DNA of 10,941 nt from Flavobacterium psychrophilum (lineage in GTDB: Bacteria > Bacteroidota > Bacteroidia > Flavobacteriales > Flavobacteriaceae), in the NCBI GenBank assembly GCA_945866505.1, contig CAMBHH010000117.1, forward strand, positions 1 to 10,941. Reading direction: 5' to 3'. The translations under genes and the position numbers were made by a program. Shown here one piece after another: positions 6,306-10,941 of the stretch (its first letter is position 1; every line of letters begins with the position of its first letter). A model generated the notes under the pieces. That model saw only the letters and a program-made list of their open reading frames with translations. It did not search any database and was not told the DNA's origin.

Positions 6306-7424
6306 TTAGTTATTCAACATTACTGGCATCACAAGCATTGTGACTGTTTCTCCGTCTTCTAATCCATCTACTGGAGTTAGAATTCCGGCTCTGTTAGGCA
6401 ATGACATTTCAAGCATAATCATATCCGATTGTAAGTTGGTCAACATTTCTGTAACGAAACGAGAGTTGTACCCAATTTGCATATCATCCCCTTGATAATC
6501 GCAAGTCAAACGCTCTTCCGCTTTGTTCGAGTAATCAATATCTTCGGCAGAAATATTCAATTCAGCACCAGCAATTTTCAAACGAATTTGATGTGTGGTT
6601 TTGTTCGAGAAAATAGCAACACGACGCACAGAATTCAAGAATTGTGTTCTGTCAATCATCAATTTGTTTGGGTTTTCTTTTGGAATCACCGCTTCATAAT
6701 TTGGATATTTTCCATCAATCAAACGACACATTAAAATGTAATTATCGAAAGAGAAAGTCGCATTCGAATCGTTATATTCAATCTTCACTTCCGCATCCGA
6801 AGCACCAAGGATATTTTTTAAAATAGTCAAAGGTTTCTTTGGCATAATGAAATCAGCCACTTGTGAAGCCGTTACATCAGTACGAGCATATTTTACTAAT
6901 TTGTGAGCATCAGTAGCCACAAAAATCAAACCTTGTGGGGAAAATTGGAAGAAAACACCTGACATTACGGGACGTAAATCATCGTTTCCAGCAGCAAAAA
7001 TGGTTTTGCTGATTGCGGTTGCCAAAACATCGGCAGGTACTAAAGTTACTGATGGTTCGTCTAAGTTTACTGATTTTGGAAACTCTTCCCCCGGCGCATA
7101 AGCCAAAGCATATTTTCCAGAATTTGAACTAATTTCTATGGTGCTATTTTCTTCAACGGTGAACGTCAAGGGTTGTTCTGGAAAAGTTTTAAGGATTTCC
7201 AAAAGCAATTTGGCAGGAACAGCAACGCTTCCTTTGCTTGTAGAATCAATGTCTACGGTCGCTGACATTGTAGTTTCCAAATCCGAAGCCGAAACAGTTA
7301 GAGTATTATTATCCAATTCAAAAAGGAAGTTATCCAAAATAGGTAGCGTATTACTACTGTTGATGACATTTCCTAAAACCTGTAATTGTTTTAATAAGTA
7401 CGAACTCGATACTATAAATTTCAT
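6306..7424 (-). CDS. dnaN: DNA polymerase III subunit beta (sliding clamp)
   Basis: This 372-residue protein (E. coli 366) is the ring-shaped clamp that holds DNA polymerase III and other repair factors on DNA. The start MKFIVSSSYLLKQLQVLGNV matches the family N-terminus. Its three clamp domains lie at about 1-120, 130-250 and 255-372. Recognisable segments are TLPILDNFLFE, SASDLETTM, LRPVMSGVFF and FVATDAHKLV in the first half, IDGKYPNYEAVIP at about 237-249, and the C-terminal TMLVMPVMLNN, which equals the E. coli VMPMRL tail. It lies downstream of gldG on the same strand with 106 bp between them and has its own promoter box. Nothing suggests damage. dnaA is not adjacent, unlike the arrangement in many other phyla. 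Confidence 0.97.
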   Translation of the reverse strand: MKFIVSSSYLLKQLQVLGNVINSSNTLPILDNFLFELDNNTLTVSASDLETTMSATVDIDSTSKGSVAVPAKLLLEILKTFPEQPLTFTVEENSTIEISSNSGKYALAYAPGEEFPKSVNLDEPSVTLVPADVLATAISKTIFAAGNDDLRPVMSGVFFQFSPQGLIFVATDAHKLVKYARTDVTASQVADFIMPKKPLTILKNILGASDAEVKIEYNDSNATFSFDNYILMCRLIDGKYPNYEAVIPKENPNKLMIDRTQFLNSVRRVAIFSNKTTHQIRLKIAGAELNISAEDIDYSNKAEERLTCDYQGDDMQIGYNSRFVTEMLTNLQSDMIMLEMSLPNRAGILTPVDGLEDGETVTMLVMPVMLNN

Positions 7425-7483
7425 ATATTTTGTTTTATTTTTTTGGCGTGAATTTTATTCAAATTCCAAAATCAATCTAGCTA

Positions 7484-7491
7484 CAAATATA
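7484..7491 (-). promoter_or_regulatory. Promoter -7 box for dnaN (TATATTTG)
   Basis: On the minus strand TATATTTG is an exact TAnnTTTG match, 59 bases before the dnaN ATG and downstream of the gldG stop. The -33 region is T-rich but has no clear TTTG. It suggests that dnaN has its own promoter besides any readthrough from gldFG. Confidence 0.5.
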
Positions 7492-7530
7492 TCGTAAACT
7501 ATTCTAGAATAAAAACTTTTTTTATTAACA

Positions 7531-9216
7531 TTACTTAGCGTATTTTTTCTTTCTAAGAAAGGTAAAAACAACGCCAAAAAGCCCTAAAATAAGTAGTGGA
7601 AGCCCGATAGTTAAAATTTGTGTTGTGGTATAACTTTCATAAACTTTTTCTTTATCCAATAAAGGCAAATTGAGGTCTTTGCTTCGAATAGTAATAAGTC
7701 CAGTGTCATCCAATAAATAATTGACGCAATTCATCAAGAAATCTTTGTTGTCGTACAAATTTCCGGAACGCTGATCGTAACCCAACTCTACAGGTTGAAA
7801 GTTTTTATCCAATTGGTTTCGAATCAAATCGCCATCCGAAATCACTATCATTTTATTGTCCTTGCCTTTGGCTTCAAATGATTTTTGGTCAAATGGCAAC
7901 ACCCGATTTTCAAACATTGAATGAAACGAACCTTCAAGCAAAACCGAAAGCGGAATATTTCCCGTATTCAAATAGTGATTGGGAGAGGTTTCTTCCTCTA
8001 CAATTTTCAAATTAATTTCAACTGGCGAACCAATTCTTTTCGAATACTGTGACGATTGTAGTAACACCGTTTTCTTAATTCCGTTCTTCAAAGTATCAAT
8101 ACCATTGGCAAAATCAAACTTGATACCACCTAAATTTTTGACAATTGGGTGCGTGCTGATGGGATAGACTTGCGGTGCAAATTTCCAATTGAATTCCTGA
8201 TATTGCGTGGCACTTCCTTGTTCTCCAGTAGCTAATTTTATAGGACTTCCCTGCTCGTCTTTCACCAAATCAGGATTAATTCGAAACCCATATTTGAAGA
8301 ACATATCATTCAAATTCAAATCTCTAGGAAAGGCTAAGCTAGCACCATAATCATTGTACAAACTGTCCATTTCCATATTGACTTGGTCAATAAGCCACAA
8401 GGTTTTTCCACCATTGACGATGAATTGGTCCAAGACTTGTTTCTCGGCATCGGTGAAGGTTTCGGTAGGTTTGGCAATAATTGCTAAGTCGTATTTTTGC
8501 AAAGCTTCCAAACTTCCTGTTGGGTTTTTAGCGACTGAATCTAAAGTAAAAGGCCCGATATGGTAACTTTCTCGAACTTGCATCAAAAATTTAGCAATCT
8601 GAACATCTTGAAGTTCACCGTTTCCTTTGATAACAGCTACTTTTTTCTGTCTTTCTTTCGTGATTTTGTTGATGCCGTCGGCAATGGAATATTCCAAATG
8701 TTGAACTGAACCAATCACTTTTTGGGTAGTCGAAGCACCCATAATATTTTTCAACAAAGGAATATTAACTTCCTTGTTGTTGTACACCGCAATCGCCCAA
8801 GGAAAAACCATTGCTTGCGATTGTTTCCCTTTAACATCAACCGTAATGTTAATTGGTGTAAGTCCCTTTAAATACAGATTTTTAATATTATCCATACTTT
8901 CATCTTCGTTTTCCAATGGATCAACGAATTCGAAAATAATATTCTTGTTATAGGCTTGAAATTCTTCGAATAAATCGCGGGTTTCGCTTTGCAAACGCTT
9001 AAATTCAGCTGGTAAATCGCCTTGCAAATAGATTTTCACATACAACGGATTTTGCACTTGTTTGATGATATTCAAAGAAGTGGTCGAAAGCGTGTATCTT
9101 TTGTCCTGGGTCAAATCAAAACGCTTGAAAAAATAGCTGCTGATGACATTCAAAACCACAAGAAAGGCAACCACAATCAACAAGGATTTTAAGTTATTTT
9201 TATTGGAAGTCGTCAT
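7531..9216 (-). CDS. gldG: Gliding motility ABC transporter auxiliary protein GldG
   Basis: This 561-residue protein is GldG, the extracytoplasmic subunit of the GldA-GldF-GldG transporter associated with gliding in Flavobacterium. An N-terminal membrane anchor (about 10-29) is followed by FKRFDLTQDKRYTLS (30-44), a conserved landmark of this family. A long periplasmic region of ABC_transp_aux/DUF4350 type follows and includes KVAVIKGNGELQDV and GGKTLWLIDQVNM. A C-terminal membrane helix (about 532-554) ends in a positive tail, LRKKKYAK. Its ATG overlaps the gldF stop by one base (TAATG), so the pair is translationally coupled. The ATPase gene gldA is not in the window and usually lies elsewhere. 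Length and both anchors are intact. Confidence 0.94.
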   Translation of the reverse strand: MTTSNKNNLKSLLIVVAFLVVLNVISSYFFKRFDLTQDKRYTLSTTSLNIIKQVQNPLYVKIYLQGDLPAEFKRLQSETRDLFEEFQAYNKNIIFEFVDPLENEDESMDNIKNLYLKGLTPINITVDVKGKQSQAMVFPWAIAVYNNKEVNIPLLKNIMGASTTQKVIGSVQHLEYSIADGINKITKERQKKVAVIKGNGELQDVQIAKFLMQVRESYHIGPFTLDSVAKNPTGSLEALQKYDLAIIAKPTETFTDAEKQVLDQFIVNGGKTLWLIDQVNMEMDSLYNDYGASLAFPRDLNLNDMFFKYGFRINPDLVKDEQGSPIKLATGEQGSATQYQEFNWKFAPQVYPISTHPIVKNLGGIKFDFANGIDTLKNGIKKTVLLQSSQYSKRIGSPVEINLKIVEEETSPNHYLNTGNIPLSVLLEGSFHSMFENRVLPFDQKSFEAKGKDNKMIVISDGDLIRNQLDKNFQPVELGYDQRSGNLYDNKDFLMNCVNYLLDDTGLITIRSKDLNLPLLDKEKVYESYTTTQILTIGLPLLILGLFGVVFTFLRKKKYAK

Positions 9217-9941
9217 TACGATTTAATGGATTTTAGATTATAAACTGTAAATGATAGAAACAAGACCGTGATGCTCACAAAATAAATCACATCCCGAGTA
9301 TCCATCACACCACGACTCATACTTTTGAAATGATCTTGCATTCCAGTACTTGAAATAACCCCTTGAAAACTAGGAACAATATTGGCCACACTTTCGAATC
9401 CAAAATAAAAGAAGAAACACAAAAACACCGCCACAATAAAAGCCACAATCTGATTTTCAGATAGAGTAGAAGTGAAGATGCCAATCGCAGAATACCCTGC
9501 AATCAAGAACAACAACCCAAAATAAGAACCCATCGTGCTGCCCATATCGATATTGCCTTCAGGCGAACCCAAACCAGCAATGACCCAAACATAAATAAAG
9601 GTTGGAATAATCGCCATAACAATCAACAACATCGAACCGAGGAATTTTCCGTTCACGATTTGCCAAATACTCAAAGGTTTGGTCAATAATAATTCCAATG
9701 TTCCTTGTTTTTTCTCATCCGAAAAACTACGCATGGTAACAGCAGGAATAAGGAAAATCAGAATCCAGGGTGCCAACGTAAAAAACGGACTCAAATCAGC
9801 AAAACCGCTTTTCCGAATATTGTATTCTCCTTCGAAAACCCAAAGGAATAACCCATTTCCAATCAGGAACACGGCAATCACCAAATACCCAATCGGCGAA
9901 CCAAAAAAGGATTTTATTTCTCTTACTACTATTGATTTCAT
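9216..9941 (-). CDS. gldF: Gliding motility ABC transporter permease GldF
   Basis: This is a 241-residue inner-membrane permease of ABC-2 type with six hydrophobic segments at about 17-36, 51-70, 101-122, 136-156, 164-186 and 217-235. The cytoplasmic loop after the second segment contains MRSFSDEKKQGTLELLLTKP (70-89), the conserved coupling region that contacts the ATPase in this family. The start MKSIVVREIKSFFGSP fits the usual N-terminus. The gene is followed directly by gldG with a one-base stop/start overlap. It is preceded by a G/C-tract repeat that ends only a few bases before the ATG, so the leader is unusual. The substrate of the transporter is not established. Confidence 0.94.
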   Translation of the reverse strand: MKSIVVREIKSFFGSPIGYLVIAVFLIGNGLFLWVFEGEYNIRKSGFADLSPFFTLAPWILIFLIPAVTMRSFSDEKKQGTLELLLTKPLSIWQIVNGKFLGSMLLIVMAIIPTFIYVWVIAGLGSPEGNIDMGSTMGSYFGLLFLIAGYSAIGIFTSTLSENQIVAFIVAVFLCFFFYFGFESVANIVPSFQGVISSTGMQDHFKSMSRGVMDTRDVIYFVSITVLFLSFTVYNLKSIKS

Positions 9942-9945
9942 TTAA

Positions 9946-9980
9946 AAGCCCCACCCTAACCCTCCCCGAAGGGAAAGGAA
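9946..9980 (+). repeat. G/C-tract intergenic repeat, long variant (left copy)
   Basis: The repeat reads AAG-CCCCACCC-TAA-CCCTCCCC-GAA-GGGAAAGG-AA. It has the same skeleton as the copy at 10046-10071 but with each five-base tract replaced by an eight-base tract with one interrupting base. TCCC (9963-9966) can pair with GGGA (9971-9974) around CGAA. It lies 4 bases upstream of the gldF start codon, where ribosome loading occurs. Confidence 0.8.
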
Positions 9981-10025
9981 CCGATAGTGGAAAATAGGTT
10001 CTGATTATTTCATTTTTATTTAATG

Positions 10026-10352
10026 CTAATTTATTATATTGTTCATTCCCCCTTCGGGGGTTAGGGGGCTTATTTTATCTACACTCCAAGCTTCGGGTTT
10101 ATTGTTGAATAACTTCTTTGTAAATTCCCAAACTTCATTAAAAAGCTCTGATTGTCTGTAATTCTCCAAGTCCTCTTCGGTTTCCCAATAACTGTACGTA
10201 AAGAAAATGCATTTGTTGGTTTTGTCCTGATACAATTCCAATAAACGGTTTCCCGGCGCATTTCGTATTTTGTCTTTTACTATTTCAAAGTTTTCCAGAA
10301 ATGCTGAAATATTTTCTTCGTGAAAAGACATTTTTACTATTCGTATGAACAT
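10026..10352 (-). CDS. ABM-domain (antibiotic biosynthesis monooxygenase-like) protein
   Basis: This is a 108-residue ferredoxin-like alpha/beta-barrel protein of the ABM type, usually dimeric. Recognisable segments are MFIRIVKMSFHEENISAFLE, APGNRLLELYQD (32-43), FFTYSYWETEEDLENYRQSE (50-69) and the FNEVWEFTKKLF helix. Relatives include quinol monooxygenases and heme-degrading enzymes, but many are uncharacterised, and no substrate can be assigned here. From memory, relatives usually end near the WSVDK segment (89-93). Here translation continues through SPLTPEGG and six further residues, and SPLTPEGG is encoded by the intergenic repeat at 10046-10071. The last residues are thus probably a tail acquired from the repeat. 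The gene lies between the SAM hydrolase gene and gldF on the same strand. The leader before the ATG is an A-run. Confidence 0.85.
   Translation of the reverse strand: MFIRIVKMSFHEENISAFLENFEIVKDKIRNAPGNRLLELYQDKTNKCIFFTYSYWETEEDLENYRQSELFNEVWEFTKKLFNNKPEAWSVDKISPLTPEGGMNNIIN
10046..10071 (-). repeat. G/C-tract intergenic repeat, short variant (right copy, inverted)
   Basis: On the minus strand it reads AAG-CCCCC-TAA-CCCCC-GAA-GGGGG-AA, an inverted relative of the copy at 9946-9980, with 65 bp of A/T-rich DNA between them. CCCCC and GGGGG form a tight local stem around TTC at 10048-10060. It is translated as the end of the upstream monooxygenase-like protein. Similar elements are widespread in flavobacteria. 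The pair could be a degenerate MITE-like unit or two independent insertions. Confidence 0.8.
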
Positions 10353-10360
10353 TTTTTTTG

Positions 10361-10392
10361 GTTTAAAGATTTAATAGTTTAAGGGTTTAAAA
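10361..10392. repeat. 8-bp tandem array GTTTAANN
   Basis: The units GTTTAAAG, ATTTAATA, GTTTAAGG and GTTTAAAA begin at 10361, 10369, 10377 and 10385, exactly 8 bases apart. The array is the reverse-complement type of the CTTTTAAA array at 5197-5230. It lies in the leader of the ABM gene, 9 bases from its start. Confidence 0.65.
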
Positions 10393-10410
10393 TTGTTCTT
10401 CCAACAAAAC

Positions 10411-10450
10411 AACTTTAAACAACATTAAACAATCTTAAACAAATTTAATC
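10411..10450. repeat. 10-bp tandem array AAnnTTAAAC
   Basis: The units AACTTTAAAC, AACATTAAAC, AATCTTAAAC and AAATTTAATC begin at 10411, 10421, 10431 and 10441. The last two overlap the 3' end of the SAM hydrolase gene, including its stop at 10437-10435. Its TTAAAC is inverted relative to GTTTAA in the array at 10361-10392, so the two arrays could fold together around a short spacer. Confidence 0.65.
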
Positions 10451-10941
10451 GTTATATTATCCCTATAATTCAATCCCAACAAGCTGTTTGCAGAGCCAAA
10501 TTTGGTTGGATTACTCTTGAAAATAGCGATTTCTAAATAACCAGCTTCATTGAAAATGGCTAGTTTTTCGCCTTCATAATTCTTGAGAGGATATTTGGCA
10601 GAATTCGCAATCGCAGAGTAATTGGGCAAAATGGACTTGATTTTTTTGTTTTTAAAACTTATTTCATAAGGTCTTCCTTTGGCAACTTCCAGAAATTGTT
10701 TTTTGGAAATATTGGTTACCACATTCCCAAAATGGTCGATATAAATCACATAGCCTTTTATCGAACTTCCGTCATTGGCGGGAATCGCTTGTAATTCGGT
10801 GACTTGTTTGATGGTTTTTATTTCTTTGCCAATCACATTCAGCAAACCGCCTTTGGCAACGTGACAAGCGACTTTGACGAAAACATCCAAATCGTTAGCA
10901 TCACTCGGCAAGCGATCGTGAATGTTGATAGTAACTATTTT
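10435..10941 (-). CDS. SAM hydrolase / S-adenosyl-L-methionine hydroxide adenosyltransferase (DUF62), 5'-truncated
   Basis: The C-terminal 168 residues of a DUF62 family enzyme are visible. Members split S-adenosylmethionine with water to adenosine and methionine and are related to the fluorinase and chlorinase. The C-terminal barrel carries the family landmark VIYIDHFGNVVTNIS (YIDxFGNxxTNI), and later GEKLAIFNEAGYLEIAI, in which the final SSGYLEIA-like segment is typical. The frame is open to the window edge: upstream of a TTG at 10911-10909 it continues KIVTINIHDR, which fits the middle of the family, so that TTG is not the start. The active-site Asp of the N-terminal domain is outside the window. 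The halogenase alternative is unlikely because this group is common and conserved in flavobacteria, but the substrate-contact residues cannot be checked here. Confidence 0.88.
   Translation of the reverse strand, partial: KIVTINIHDRLPSDANDLDVFVKVACHVAKGGLLNVIGKEIKTIKQVTELQAIPANDGSSIKGYVIYIDHFGNVVTNISKKQFLEVAKGRPYEISFKNKKIKSILPNYSAIANSAKYPLKNYEGEKLAIFNEAGYLEIAIFKSNPTKFGSANSLLGLNYRDNITIKFV

Noticed and set aside
7501..7510. Palindrome ATTCTAGAAT between gldG and dnaN
   Set aside because: It is only 10 bp and A/T-rich without a GC stem. It may be an operator, but nothing else supports it, and it is not a terminator.
10435..10911. SAM hydrolase gene starting at a TTG codon at 10911
   Set aside because: The frame continues upstream to the window edge as KIVTINIHDR, which fits the middle of the DUF62 family, so this is a truncated gene and not a short one.

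Overview
The window looks like a chromosomal segment of a member of the Bacteroidota, most probably Flavobacterium or a close relative. The reasons are low G+C, the gliding-motility genes gldF and gldG, promoter boxes of the Bacteroidota type (TAnnTTTG near -7), A-rich rather than Shine-Dalgarno leaders, and the G/C-tract intergenic repeats common in flavobacteria.

Layout. Positions 1-1904 are the end of an integrated mobile element: a truncated gene of unknown function (1-209), a tyrosine recombinase (212-1306) and a zinc-finger/excisionase-type HTH protein (1311-1685), all on the minus strand and almost without gaps. Behind them lies a 219-bp non-coding stretch full of helically phased short direct repeats. 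It ends exactly at the 3' end of mnmE (1905-3299). The last 18 bases of mnmE closely resemble the trmE/mnmE attachment core used by SGI1-type islands, so this is best read as an att junction, with the element running off the left edge.

The rest looks like conserved chromosome. mnmE (tRNA U34 modification GTPase) is divergent from a membrane-anchored MutS-like ATPase gene (3424-5196), with a TAnnTTTG box for each. A tandem universal stress protein gene (5336-6166) follows and ends at a strong bidirectional terminator facing dnaN (sliding clamp, 6306-7424). Upstream of dnaN, on the same strand, are gldG (7531-9216) and gldF (9216-9941), which overlap by one base and encode the auxiliary and permease subunits of the gliding-associated ABC transporter. 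Further upstream are a small ABM-fold monooxygenase-like gene (10026-10352) and the 3' part of a SAM hydrolase (DUF62) gene that leaves the window at the right edge.

Between gldF and the ABM gene lie two inverted copies of a G/C-tract repeat. One abuts the gldF start. The other is translated as the C-terminal tail of the ABM protein. Short A/T-rich tandem arrays built on TTAAAC occur after the MutS-like gene and around the 3' end of the SAM hydrolase gene. The strongest leads are the mobile-element junction in mnmE with its phased repeats, the membrane-bound MutS paralogue, and the repeat that supplies coding sequence. I saw no CRISPR array, rRNA, tRNA or transposase gene.
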